The notes under the pieces were generated by a model that searched no databases, was not told the DNA's origin, and saw only the letters and a program-made list of their open reading frames with translations. From assembly GCA_965220055.1 (NCBI GenBank), contig CBDCPE010000004.1, positions 310,001-374,000 on the forward strand: a stretch of DNA of 64,000 bases, given 5' to 3'. Positions 18,446 through 26,915 of the stretch are shown in pieces (position 1 is the first letter of the stretch; each line of letters starts with the position of its first letter). A program made the translations under genes and the position numbers. Origin of the DNA: Bin87 sp965220055. GTDB lineage: Bacteria > Chloroflexota > Dehalococcoidia > Lucifugimonadales > UBA3495.

Positions 18446-20005
18446 ATGGCTGCACAAGTAAAGTTTTTGGATACGACGCTGCGCGACGGCGAACAGTCGG
18501 CCGGCATCGGCATGACGGTCGACGAAAAGATGCAGATAGCCCGGCAGCTGGCCCGGCTGAAGGTTGACATCATCGAGGCCGGCTTCGCCGCCAGTTCACC
18601 CGGCGATTTCCAGGCCGTCCAGCGCATCGCCGAGGACGTGCATGGCCCCATCATCTGCTCGCTGTCCCGCGCCGTAGCGGGAGACGTCGACGCCGCGTGG
18701 GGCGCCATCAAGAGCGCGGAGAAACCCCGCATCCATGTATTCCTGTCGTCCTCGGAAATTCACCAGATGCACCAGCTGCGCAAGGACCGGGAAGACGTGA
18801 TGACCATGGCCGTGGAGATGGTTTCCCGGGCCAAGTCCTACTGCGACGACGTCGAGTTCTCGCCGATGGACGCCACGCGCACCAATCCCGACTACCTGTA
18901 CCGGATGCTGGAAGAAGTCATCAAGGTTGGGGCGACCACCATCAACATCGCCGACACCGTCGGCTATGCCATCCCGTCCGGCTTCCAGACCATGTTGAAG
19001 GATATCCAGCAAAACGTGCCGGGCGTCGAAAACGCGACCCTGTCGGTGCACTGCCACAACGACCTGGGCCTGGCGGTATCCAACAGCCTGGCCGCCATCG
19101 AAGTGGGCGCGCGCCAGGTGGAAGGCTGCATCAATGGCATCGGCGAGCGGGCCGGCAACGCCTCGCTGGAAGAGATCATCATGGCGCTGGACACCCGCAA
19201 GGACCTGTTCGGCGTCGAGTTGAACGTGGACACCACGCAGATCTACCCGAGCAGCCGCCTGGTGAGCCGCATCACCGGCATGAACGTGCAGGCCAACAAG
19301 GCCATCGTGGGCGAGAACGCGTTCCGCCACGCCTCGGGCATCCACCAGGACGGCGTGCTGAAGGACCGCTCCACCTACGAGGTAATGAAGCCCGAGCGGG
19401 TTGGACTGCCGCCGGAAGTGCAGCTGGTATTGGGCAAGCTGAGCGGCCGAGCCGGCCTGCAGGCCAGGCTGGAGGCGCTGGGCTACTCGCTGACCCGCGA
19501 GGAAGTGACCGGCGTGTACGAGCGGTTCGTCGAGCTGGCGGACAAGAAGAACGAAGTGACCGACCGGGATCTGGAAATCCTGATGGACGAGGAGAACCGG
19601 ACGTCATCGGAGCCGGTGACCTACGCGCTGGAGACGGTGCACTTCACCAGCGGCGACAAGGATATTCCGACGGCGACGGTGCGGCTCATCGGGCCGGACG
19701 GCAACGCCAAGACCGACGCCTCCACAGGCAACGGACCGGTGGACGCGGTTTGCCGCGCCATTGACCGGGTGATCGGATGCACCAGCAGGCTGGCCGACTT
19801 CCAGGTGCAGGCGGTCTCCGAGGGACTGGACTCCGTGGGATCCGTCACGATGCGGATTGAGAACAGCGGCCGGATGTTCTCGGGCCGCAGCGCCAACACG
19901 GACATCATCGTGGCCAGCGCGCAGGCGTACCTGAGCGCGGTGAACCGGATGCTGGCGGCGGACGAGGAGATGTCGCTGCCGGAGGTTGGGACGACGCCGG
20001 ACTAA
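18446..20005 (+). CDS. leuA: 2-isopropylmalate synthase
   Basis: 519 residues; condenses 2-ketoisovalerate with acetyl-CoA, the first committed step of leucine synthesis. A TIM-barrel catalytic domain starts with KFLDTTLRDGEQSAG and has metal-binding HCHNDLG and NGIGERAGNASLEEI. The C-terminal regulatory (leucine-binding) domain starts around residue 390 (YALETVHFTSGDKDIPTATVRL). Length fits a full feedback-sensitive LeuA. The AGGGAAAGG before ATG 18446 supports the start. It lies 324 nt after ilvC, separated by a REP-like repeat. Confidence 0.95.
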   Translation: MAAQVKFLDTTLRDGEQSAGIGMTVDEKMQIARQLARLKVDIIEAGFAASSPGDFQAVQRIAEDVHGPIICSLSRAVAGDVDAAWGAIKSAEKPRIHVFLSSSEIHQMHQLRKDREDVMTMAVEMVSRAKSYCDDVEFSPMDATRTNPDYLYRMLEEVIKVGATTINIADTVGYAIPSGFQTMLKDIQQNVPGVENATLSVHCHNDLGLAVSNSLAAIEVGARQVEGCINGIGERAGNASLEEIIMALDTRKDLFGVELNVDTTQIYPSSRLVSRITGMNVQANKAIVGENAFRHASGIHQDGVLKDRSTYEVMKPERVGLPPEVQLVLGKLSGRAGLQARLEALGYSLTREEVTGVYERFVELADKKNEVTDRDLEILMDEENRTSSEPVTYALETVHFTSGDKDIPTATVRLIGPDGNAKTDASTGNGPVDAVCRAIDRVIGCTSRLADFQVQAVSEGLDSVGSVTMRIENSGRMFSGRSANTDIIVASAQAYLSAVNRMLAADEEMSLPEVGTTPD

Positions 20006-20036
20006 TCTGCCGCGCCGAACCACCAACGTGAGACTT

Positions 20037-20067
20037 GCGCCCCTTCCCGGTTGGGAGGGGGCATTTG
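20037..20067 (+). terminator. Intrinsic terminator after leuA
   Basis: 10-bp stem GCCCCTTCCC / GGGAGGGGGC with a GGTT loop, followed by ATTTGCT, between the convergent leuA and DUF5131 genes. Confidence 0.7.
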
Positions 20068-20790
20068 CTATGGTTGAGCCGCCGGCTCAGTAGGGGTTTC
20101 GTCCCAAGTCCTGCCGTCGAGGACGCGGCCGTTACGTTTCTTGAAAACCCCGCCCCATTGCTTGAAGTGGAAAGGCACGCCGGCAGCCTGGCACTGGTCA
20201 CGGATGTCTATGGCCCACTCTTCCTTCATCTCACGAGCGCCAGGGCCAGACTCCCCCCCGACGATGACCCAACCGATGCCTGCCAGGTCCAAATCAGGCA
20301 AAGCGCCGAGCAAGGGTTCCAAGGACAGGAACTTAACCGCCGCGTCCATTTCGCGCAGCAGGTCAACTCGGTGGACGTAATCTTGCGATTCCACGCTGGC
20401 ACCCATCCAAACCTGGTTAGGCCAGGACAGTTGCGAGTTCATGCTGGCCACTCGCTCAGGGCGCTTGGTGAGAATTTGGTAGCGATGCCAGTCAGCGCGA
20501 GACATCACGTCGAAAACCTGAGCGATGAAATCATCGGGGACCTCAGCGTGAAAGAGGTCACTCATGGAGTTGACGAAGATGGAGCGAGGCTTGCGCCAGC
20601 GCAGCGGAATATCCAGCGTATCTGGATGCAGGGTCACCGCGAAGCCGTTGCGGTACTTCTCCATACCGGTGGCCTTAAGACGCTTGGAAAGGCGCTCGGC
20701 GTAGCAATTCTTGCAACCGGGGCTGATTTTGTTGCAGCCGGTTACCGGGTTCCAAGTTGCGTCGGTCCACTCGATTTTGGATGCGGCCAT
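20068..20790 (-). CDS. DUF5131 (phage Gp37/Gp68-like) three-Cys-motif protein
   Basis: 240 residues. The N-terminus has IEWTDATWNPVTGC, then the three-Cys motif GCKNCYAERL (Cys-x3-Cys-x2-Cys spacing reminiscent of radical SAM proteins), FVNSMSDLFH, QILTKRPER, and VGGESGPGAR with a C-terminal PFHFKQWG. This family occurs in phages and defence-rich islands. It is regularly next to the TcmP partner, as here, 22 nt downstream of tcmP on the same strand. Biochemical activity is not established; a radical SAM-type role is suggested only by the cysteines. Confidence 0.9.
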   Translation of the reverse strand: MAASKIEWTDATWNPVTGCNKISPGCKNCYAERLSKRLKATGMEKYRNGFAVTLHPDTLDIPLRWRKPRSIFVNSMSDLFHAEVPDDFIAQVFDVMSRADWHRYQILTKRPERVASMNSQLSWPNQVWMGASVESQDYVHRVDLLREMDAAVKFLSLEPLLGALPDLDLAGIGWVIVGGESGPGAREMKEEWAIDIRDQCQAAGVPFHFKQWGGVFKKRNGRVLDGRTWDETPTEPAAQP

Positions 20791-20812
20791 GATAACTACT
20801 GAGCTGAAACGG

Positions 20813-21661
20813 CTAACTCAACATCCTGAACTGGCCACTTTCCTTCCTCTGCGTAACTTTGTCCCAAAAATCTGCACCTCGCTCGTGTTTGCTGGCGAAC
20901 AGCAGACAGTACAGCGTCGTGTGCTTTGAGTTGTCGACCACCACATTATCCTTGACGTAACGGTAACCGATGTTATGGAGCTCATGCGCATATGCGTCCA
21001 GGAGAACCCGAGCAGGCTTTTCGCCCGGTGTTAGACCCCTCATTGCAGCCAGAAATGGCTCCTTGTAGCCGACGCCATGCATAAATTTATCCAATTGTGG
21101 CAGTTCTTTTTTCCAATTGCGCTTGATGAAACCGATCGGGAAGTTGACTATCAAGTCGATACGTCGGGATTCTGCCAGATTGCCTATCGTATCGAAGGAA
21201 AAATCCCAACCCCAAGGGTCAAAAACGGCCAAGCCAAGCGAACTCCTCGCCGGTGGCAAATCCTGGATCATCCGACTAACTGATGTATCAGCGTCACCTT
21301 TGTAATAACGGACGCTAGTCTTCTCTGGCAATACTAAACCGGAGATGCGCTGCTCTAGCGCGGTGAGGCAGTCGGGATTATTGTCACCCAGATAGTAGTC
21401 TGTGAACTTCGACTTGGACTTGGCTGCAAGCATTGGTGACCCATCAATCTCGGTGATCGTCTCTCTAATGCGGCACACGCCTGGCCCGGCGAACGGGTCA
21501 ACGTAATATCGGCAATCCCACTTGTTCTGCATTCCCGCGTTGAAGATACTAACAATCCGTTCAACTACGAACTCTTTTTCTTTGGCGTGCGCGGCTACTT
21601 CCAACGAGGGCAGCCCATCGGAGGCGGAAACGAAGCCTTGTCCCCTGGTCTTAGTGCTCAT
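20813..21661 (-). CDS. tcmP: Three-Cys-motif partner protein TcmP
   Basis: 282 residues. YYVDPFAGPGVCRIRE resembles a methyltransferase SAM-binding loop; YLGDNNPDCLTALE and AVFDPWGWDFSF follow, and the C-terminal TTLYCLLFASKHERGADFW is the typical family ending. GGAGG lies 7 nt before the ATG. The start codon directly follows the stop of the small upstream ORF (TGAATG), and DUF5131 follows after 22 nt, so the three form a probable operon. Confidence 0.88.
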   Translation of the reverse strand: MSTKTRGQGFVSASDGLPSLEVAAHAKEKEFVVERIVSIFNAGMQNKWDCRYYVDPFAGPGVCRIRETITEIDGSPMLAAKSKSKFTDYYLGDNNPDCLTALEQRISGLVLPEKTSVRYYKGDADTSVSRMIQDLPPARSSLGLAVFDPWGWDFSFDTIGNLAESRRIDLIVNFPIGFIKRNWKKELPQLDKFMHGVGYKEPFLAAMRGLTPGEKPARVLLDAYAHELHNIGYRYVKDNVVVDNSKHTTLYCLLFASKHERGADFWDKVTQRKESGQFRMLS

Positions 21662-21988
21662 TCAACAACCTCCAATTTGTATGTGTTGCGCCGCTTCTAT
21701 GTTATACAACTTTACGTAGTGGGCGCCTGCCAAAGCGTCTACCGAAACTATATGAACTTCCCAGGTTTGCATTGAAATAGTACAGACGTCAGTTGGTTTT
21801 CTAAAATGTGCGGGTCCTGCCTTGCCAAAAAGCCGCCGCATTGGCTCGTGTCGTGCCATGTCATTGTCGCGGCTACAATAGCACACATCTTCTAAATTGA
21901 CGAGTGGGTTGCATGACAGGTCTACGCAATAGCCAGCGGCAGCATTGCGCTTGACGGTTAAGTAGGCATTCGAGTACATTGCGAGCAT
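21662..21988 (-). CDS. Small hypothetical protein directly upstream of tcmP
   Basis: Up to 108 residues (ATG 21988, or 105 from 21979). Its stop is immediately adjacent to the tcmP ATG. A Cys-containing stretch (GYCVDLSCNPLVNLEDVCYC) is faintly like an HNH-type fragment, and it ends WEVHIVSVDALAGAHYVKLY...HIQIGGC. Composition looks protein-like and the tight junction suggests translational coupling, but the ribosome binding site is weak and no family is recognised. The rest of the intergenic space to 22022 must hold the divergent promoters. Confidence 0.45.
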   Translation of the reverse strand: MLAMYSNAYLTVKRNAAAGYCVDLSCNPLVNLEDVCYCSRDNDMARHEPMRRLFGKAGPAHFRKPTDVCTISMQTWEVHIVSVDALAGAHYVKLYNIEAAQHIQIGGC

Positions 21989-22022
21989 AATTCCGTCGAA
22001 CTCGGCGCAGAAGGAACTATTT

Positions 22023-23120
22023 ATGGCTACGCTGCAAGACCGCACCACCGTGGACATGGAACAGGCACTGCAGAACGGGTTCAGCCTGTCCTGGCTCCAG
22101 CAGATCAAGGACCAGGTTCCCGGCGCCGAAGAAGAACTGGCGCATGATCCCACCCTGGCACAATACACCCCCGACCTGCTGGACGAGTCGCCGAACCAGA
22201 CCCAGCGGACGCGCGGGGCGATCGCCCGCGAAGGAGTGCCGCAATTCTCGGCGTACACCTTCCGCGACAAGAAGGAAGTCTGGGGCTTCAACCTGACCAA
22301 GCTGTACCAGGAAGCCGTATCACGGCAGTGGTCATCGGCTACGGACATCCCGTGGGAGACGCTGCGGCCGCTGCCCGACGACATTGAGGCGGCGCAGTGC
22401 CAATTGGCCACCTTCTTCGCGCAGGTCGAGTTCGTAGCCGCCGACGTGCCGGGACGGTTCATCGCGCAGATGTCTCCGGATTACCACGAAGTGCGGATGT
22501 TCCTGTTGACGCAGGTGATGGACGAGTCGCGGCACATGGAAGTGTTCCGCAAGCGCGCGCTGGCCAACGGCGGCGGGCTGATGCGGATGATCGACTCGGT
22601 GAGCGACGTGACGGGCGGGAGCACCGACAACGCCCGCGAGTTCACCGAAATGTCCAGCCGCCTGCACATCGTGGGCGAGGGCAACGTGCTTACGCTGTTC
22701 CGCTTGGGCGAGTTGATGGCGTACAACGACGCCGAGAAGGCCATCTACCGGCGGGCCGCGCAGGACGAGGCGCGTCACGTGGCGTTTGGCGTACTGCATG
22801 CCCGCTACATGAACGAGTGCTCGCCGGAGCGGCGGGAAGAGGTCCACGCCTACCTGGACGAGGCCGAGGACCGGCAGGCGACGGGCAACGGCGGTGAGAA
22901 TCCGGCCGCCCGCAGCGCGAACCTGACCGCCGAATCGCTGGCCATCCTGCTGGGCGGCGGCGCGGACAAGGCCGAAGAGGGCCAGAAGATCCTGGCCGCC
23001 ATCCGCCAGCGGCAGGTGAAAGAATACTTCCAGCGGCTGAAGTCCTGTGGCTTTGACGACCGCATCGAGAACGGCCGGGTGAACCCGGCGCTGCTGGAGG
23101 TCTACCAAGCGGCGGCGTAA
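22023..23120 (+). CDS. Ferritin-like diiron-carboxylate protein, complete ligand set
   Basis: 365-residue four-helix-bundle protein of the ferritin/R2-like diiron oxygenase type. Visible ligands are E136 (FFAQVEF), E168/H171 (MDESRH), E219 (HIVGEGN) and E249/H252 (QDEARH): the two Glu plus two Glu-x-x-His pattern, with spacings E-x31-E and E-x29-E. This predicts an O2-activating diiron site, with the substrate unknown. It is followed by a PaREP1-like gene, and a paralogous pair lies at 24358-26837. AAGGA precedes the ATG. Alternative: a non-oxygenase ferritin-like protein. Confidence 0.85.
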   Translation: MATLQDRTTVDMEQALQNGFSLSWLQQIKDQVPGAEEELAHDPTLAQYTPDLLDESPNQTQRTRGAIAREGVPQFSAYTFRDKKEVWGFNLTKLYQEAVSRQWSSATDIPWETLRPLPDDIEAAQCQLATFFAQVEFVAADVPGRFIAQMSPDYHEVRMFLLTQVMDESRHMEVFRKRALANGGGLMRMIDSVSDVTGGSTDNAREFTEMSSRLHIVGEGNVLTLFRLGELMAYNDAEKAIYRRAAQDEARHVAFGVLHARYMNECSPERREEVHAYLDEAEDRQATGNGGENPAARSANLTAESLAILLGGGADKAEEGQKILAAIRQRQVKEYFQRLKSCGFDDRIENGRVNPALLEVYQAAA

Positions 23121-23167
23121 CTCGCTGAAATCTGCCTCAACTGCCGACCGCATTCTGGGCTAGCGTC

Positions 23168-23536
23168 GTGCAGGCACAGACGTATCGAGATGCCAGCAGG
23201 AAGTTGCTGGCCCAAGGCTATGCGGAATTTGAGCAGGGCGCTACCCGCCAAGCGTCTGAGAAAGGCTGGGGAGCCACCGCGCAGATGCTCAAATCCATCG
23301 CCGAGCAACGGGGATGGGAGCACAAGGGGCATCGGCTGATACGGCGAGTCGCGAGCCGTTTAGCGGATGAGACCGGCGATCTTGACATCCGTAGGCTGTA
23401 TCGGGTGGCGGACAGTCTCCATACAAACTTCTACGAAGACCTGGACACGGTTGAAGATGTGGCGGCAGGGTTAGAAGATATACGGCGGTTCTTGGGTATA
23501 CTGGAACCGCTGCTGACCGACGACAACCAGTCTTAG
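23168..23536 (+). CDS. PaREP1-like (HEPN-superfamily) protein 1
   Basis: 122 residues from a GTG start. The motif block reads LLAQGYAEFEQGATRQASEKGWGATAQML, then KSIAEQRGWEHKGHRLI, the hallmark of PaREP1-like HEPN-fold proteins, and ADSLHTNFYEDLDTVEDV, all helical. It lies 47 nt after the intact diiron gene. A paralogue follows the second diiron-like gene, so the association is duplicated. Function in this context is unknown; it may be a small-molecule or protein-binding helper rather than an RNase. Confidence 0.75.
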   Translation: MQAQTYRDASRKLLAQGYAEFEQGATRQASEKGWGATAQMLKSIAEQRGWEHKGHRLIRRVASRLADETGDLDIRRLYRVADSLHTNFYEDLDTVEDVAAGLEDIRRFLGILEPLLTDDNQS

Positions 23537-23667
23537 TCTCCGCAACGAGTTGCACGAGCATAGTTCACGGCCCGTCGTCCTGAGGTCGGCGGGCCGTCTT
23601 GATGCATCGGGTCAAATTAACCGCATACTGTCACCTTCAACGATCCTAAACAACACCCGCGCATCTG

Positions 23668-23951
23668 ATGCAAGTAGTCTTCCGCACCAGACAGCTACAG
23701 CGAAATTACGAGGACACCACTCGGGCTATCACGGATTGGGGGTATGAGGTTGGCAGACGTTACGCTGATCGCGTGAACCATCTCTATGAGGCCGGGGGTT
23801 TTTACATGATGCCAGACAGTTGCGCTTGCATCCCTTGCGCGGGTCGCGTACCGGCGAATTTTCCATCTATCTGACGGGACGATGGCGTCTTATCGTGACG
23901 CGAGGCGACACGGCCCAAAGCATCATCATCGAGGAAGTGAGCAACCACTAG
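23668..23951 (+). pseudogene. higB: HigB-type toxin, frameshifted
   Basis: First frame: QVVFRTRQLQRNYEDTTRAI, GRRYADRVNHLYEAGGFYMMP. After a 2-nt insertion near 23810-23818, the other frame continues LRLHPLRGSRTGEFSIYLTG, RWRLIVTRGDTAQSIIIEEV, SNH and stop. Together they match the RelE/HigB fold (R-rich core and the DxxH-like end), so the toxin appears inactivated. Confidence 0.75.
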
Positions 23952-24009
23952 GACGACTAGCTACGAAACGCTTTATTCCAATCTGGCCATACTGCCCGGC
24001 GAAGGCTTA

Positions 24010-24321
24010 TTGGAAGAGATTGAGTTCCGTGGCATATCCCCACGTGAACTCGCGGCGTCGCTCAGATTGCCGGTGGAGGCCGTGAACGAGCTTATTGGCG
24101 GAGATCGCGCTATCACTCCCGACATCGCGGCCAGTCTGGAGAGCGCTTTGGGCGTATCGGCTCAGTTCTGGCTCAATCTCGAGGCCAGATACCGGACCAC
24201 GCTGGCGCGGCAATGGGAAAAGACTGGCGGCAAGAAAGAAGACTGGACACGGTGGTGCTACGGCCGACTCATCCGTCAGCGTGGAGAAGAGGACGCGGCG
24301 CCCGACCGAGCGGCCGTATAA
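24010..24321 (+). CDS. higA: HigA-family antitoxin (start lost or unclear)
   Basis: XRE-type HTH antitoxin: RGISPRELAASLRLPVEAVN, GGDRAITPDIAASLESALGV, SAQFWLNLEARYRTTLARQW. Homologous sequence continues upstream in the same frame (ETLYSNLAILPGEGLL, from about 23960) but has no ATG, GTG or TTG before TTG 24010. Either a start was lost or translation begins at a non-canonical codon. Directly follows the broken HigB toxin; with the toxin dead, the antitoxin is free to decay. Confidence 0.75.
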   Translation: MEEIEFRGISPRELAASLRLPVEAVNELIGGDRAITPDIAASLESALGVSAQFWLNLEARYRTTLARQWEKTGGKKEDWTRWCYGRLIRQRGEEDAAPDRAAV

Positions 24322-24357
24322 TCGAGCCGACCATCCCATCGCGTAAGGTGAGGCATT

Positions 24358-25560
24358 ATGACCACGCAGAATGATCCGCAGAACGGCAGCGACCCGGCCG
24401 GGCCGGTTGACGACAGCGACCCCACCGGTCACTATCGCTCGTCCGTGGCAGGGCGGGTTCAACAGGAGGCCGCCGACAGCGAAGCTCCGGAGGCCCCCGC
24501 CGCCGATACCGTTGAGGAGACAGTAGAGCCGGAAGCTCCAAAGTCTTCAACAGAGCGGTTTCCGTGGATGAAGGACACTAGGCAATGGGGGACGCGGGCT
24601 CCTCTTACAGCACACGGTCTGACGATACAAGCGATAAACGTGGGCCTGTACGGGGAAATCCCGGAGGAAAGCAGGGAGATGACCCGGATGCCGCGCGGTT
24701 CCTTTGCCACGCCGGGAATGCCCCGCCTGGACAACTACTCGGTGAACCGCAAGGATGAGCTGTGGTCGGATAACGCGGCCTGGCTATACGAGGAAGCGAT
24801 ACAGCGGCGCTGGAACGCGATGCAGGACATTCCGTGGGGTGAGATCCCCGACCAGCCGGAAACGCTGGAACTGGCCTGGTGCCAGCTGTGCACGGAGCTG
24901 GGCCAGCACGCCACTGCCGAGATCGACACCATCGGCCTGTGGCTGCACCGGATGAACTACGCGTACATTGAGCCCAAGATGTTCCTGGCCACCCAGGAAT
25001 TCGACTCGGCGCGGCACTTTGAGGCGATGCGACACCGGGCGCTGTGCAACGGCGGCGCGTTGGGACTGGAGTCGCCCGGCATGTTGAGCCGGCGCATGGT
25101 GGAAACCCGGGCCGGCTGGCCGGAAGTAGCGGTTTCACTGTACAGCGCGCGCGGCACGCTGACGATGTTGCTGTACCGCTTCGGGACACACTTCGCCACA
25201 AATGCCGTGGACCGCAGGCTCTTCAGCCTGTGCCTGCAGGACAAGGCGCGGCACATGGCCTACGGATTGGCCATGCTGAAGCTCACGGTTGCCGTCAAGG
25301 GCGTTGACTTCGGCGTGTCGCTGCGGCGTATCCTCGGATCCATCGAGAAGGACATGGCGGGAGAGATGAAGGACCCGGTGCTGTGGGAGGCCATGGCGAT
25401 CATCGCCGGAGGGTCGGTTGCCGGGATGGCGGAGGGCATGACAGCGGTCAACAAACTGCGCACGGACTACGTGCGCCAGTACCTGACCCGGATGCACTAC
25501 GTGGGAATCGACAAGCAGCAGAGCGGATTGCATCCCGACCTGGCGGCTGCGTTGCAGTGA
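24358..25560 (+). CDS. Degenerate diiron-fold paralogue lacking all Glu ligands
   Basis: 400 residues, homologous to the 22023 protein through the bundle: PKMFLATQEFDSARHFEAMR aligns with VRMFLLTQVMDESRHMEVFR, and LQDKARHMAYGL with AQDEARHVAFGV. The ligand positions are changed: E136 to A185, E168 to S217, E219 to a non-acidic residue in SARGTLTML, E249 to K296. Both histidines (H220, H299) remain. An acidic, Pro/Ala-rich N-terminal extension of about 65 residues is unique to this copy. It cannot bind a normal diiron centre; a structural subunit pairing with the intact paralogue is the attractive inference. Confidence 0.85.
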   Translation: MTTQNDPQNGSDPAGPVDDSDPTGHYRSSVAGRVQQEAADSEAPEAPAADTVEETVEPEAPKSSTERFPWMKDTRQWGTRAPLTAHGLTIQAINVGLYGEIPEESREMTRMPRGSFATPGMPRLDNYSVNRKDELWSDNAAWLYEEAIQRRWNAMQDIPWGEIPDQPETLELAWCQLCTELGQHATAEIDTIGLWLHRMNYAYIEPKMFLATQEFDSARHFEAMRHRALCNGGALGLESPGMLSRRMVETRAGWPEVAVSLYSARGTLTMLLYRFGTHFATNAVDRRLFSLCLQDKARHMAYGLAMLKLTVAVKGVDFGVSLRRILGSIEKDMAGEMKDPVLWEAMAIIAGGSVAGMAEGMTAVNKLRTDYVRQYLTRMHYVGIDKQQSGLHPDLAAALQ

Positions 25561-25575
25561 CGGGGAAGGCTAGTC

Positions 25576-25843
25576 ATGCCGCCGCGAACACGCCGACCGG
25601 AAACGCCGGACCGACGGGACGCTCGTGTCCTGAAGCACCTGGCGCAGGCGCGGGACTACTGGTCAAAGTGGCCGGCATATCTCGCGGAAGGCGACGTGTG
25701 CCAGGCCGGGGAGAAGGGCTGGGGAACGGTCGCGCAGTTGACCAAAGCCGTGGCGACGCTGCGCGGGTGGGAACACTATGACCACGTGGCGCTCCAAGAA
25801 GTGTTAACCGCGCTCGCTCGCGAATCTGCTGGCCATGAACTAG
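25576..25843 (+). pseudogene. PaREP1-like protein 2, N-terminal part (IS-split)
   Basis: Reads ARDYWSKWPAYLAEGDVCQA, GEKGWGTVAQLTKAVATLRG, WEHYDHVALQEVL, clearly paralogous to the 23168 protein. An IS5-family element inserted at CTAG (25840-25843) cuts the frame. Removing the element and one CTAG joins GHEL to DILRGLRAAESLHGNFY at 26652 in perfect frame, giving a 150-residue protein. It begins 15 nt after the degenerate diiron paralogue. Confidence 0.85.
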
Positions 25844-26648
25844 GCTGTGTTGACATTTCACCGTAACCAAATGAGGGCAGCAGTAAAGTGAAGGAAGCCC
25901 AGGTATCTGGCGTCCAGCTTCTCAAATCGGGAGAATACCCGGCGATAGTGCTTGATCTTGTTGATGAAGCATTCCACCAGGTGCCGCTCTCGGTAGAGGC
26001 AAGCATCGTAGGCTTGGGGTTCCTTACGGTTGGAGCGTGGCGGTATGACCGGACGCATGCCTCGTTCCAGGATGTACTGGCGAAACTCACGGGAATCATA
26101 CCCCTTGTCGGCAATCACGTACTCTCCGGCATGATCGGCGATCAGCCCCTGGGCCTGGGTGATGTCGTGCTTTTGCCCCCCAGTCAGGATGAACCGCAAG
26201 GGATTGCCCAAGGCATCCACGCTCACGTGGACCTTGGTGCTGAACCCGCCGCGGCTCCGGCCCAGGGCCTGGGCCGCCTGGCCGCCTTTTTGGGGGGCGC
26301 TCCGGCGGCGCAGGGATGGGCCCGGACCACGGTGCTGTCGATGATGAGGTATTCCAGATCCGGGTCGTCGGCGCAATGCTGATGCAGCAGTTCCCAGATA
26401 CCCCGGTCGCTCCAGCGGGCAAACCTTTTGTAGACGCTGTTCCAATTCCCATACTCGGCTGGGAGGAGCCGCCATTGGGCGCCGGAGCGGGCCACCCAGA
26501 GCACGGCTTCGATGAAACGGCGACATTCCTCTTCCCGACCAACATACAGGTCGGCGCGTCCTTGCAGGAACTGGAGAACCTTGGTCCACTGACCTGTTGA
26601 GAGCGTAAGTCTTGACATATTTCCATTATAACCAAATGTCAACAGAAC
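25844..26648 (-). mobile_element. IS5-family (IS427-like) element in the PaREP1-2 gene
   Basis: Imperfect 15-bp terminal repeats G[C/T]T[G/C]TGTTGACATTT at 25844 and, inverted, at 26648. CTAG target duplication at 25840-25843 and 26649-26652. Length 805 bp. Confidence 0.9.
25858..26618 (-). CDS. IS5-family transposase, two frames (-1 frameshift)
   Basis: From ATG 26618, the first frame reads LTLSTGQWTKVLQFLQGRAD, GAQWRLLPAEYGNW, IIDSTVVRAHPCAAGAPPKK. The second frame continues GRSRGGFSTKVHVSVDALGN, EYVIADKGYDSREFR (Asp) and CLYRERHLVECFINKIKHYR (Glu). Overlap lies near 26250-26300 in a GC/C-rich stretch (CCCCCCAAAAAGG on the minus strand), a plausible slippery site. Complete DDE domain. Confidence 0.88.
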
Positions 26649-26651
26649 CTA

Positions 26652-26837
26652 GACATCCTCAGGGGACTACGGGCTGCAGAAAGTCTGCACGGGAACTTCT
26701 ACGAGGTTTATATGGACCGTAGGGTCGCGGAAGTTGCCCTGGAAGACGTGCGGCCGCTGCTGGACATTCTATGGGGCTTGTTGCCCGAGCAATATACCGG
26801 CGGGGCATCGTTCGCCCAGTGGGTGGAGCAGGGCTGA
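26652..26837 (+). pseudogene. PaREP1-like protein 2, C-terminal part (IS-split)
   Basis: Continuation of 25576-25843 after the IS. Reads DILRGLRAAESLHGNFYEVY, then ALEDVRPLLDILWGLLPEQY and TGGASFAQWVEQG, with stop TGA at 26835-26837. It aligns with RRLYRVADSLHTNFYEDLD of the first PaREP1 protein. The reconstituted frame contains no other damage, so the insertion is recent. Confidence 0.85.
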
Positions 26838-26915
26838 TCGTGCTGGAATGACCCGATAGACCGCAGCAGAGTCTGCGGGGGTTGCCGCGGCGATGGCGTA
26901 CAATGGCCGCCGCTC

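Noticed and set aside
18267..18461. 64-codon ORF before leuA considered as a leader peptide
   Set aside because: No run of Leu codons and no attenuator structure recognised; it overlaps the leuA start region by chance.
21662..22462. 266-codon minus-strand ORF
   Set aside because: Its first half is antisense to the diiron gene start; only the last 105-108 codons, beyond that gene, are kept as a possible small gene.
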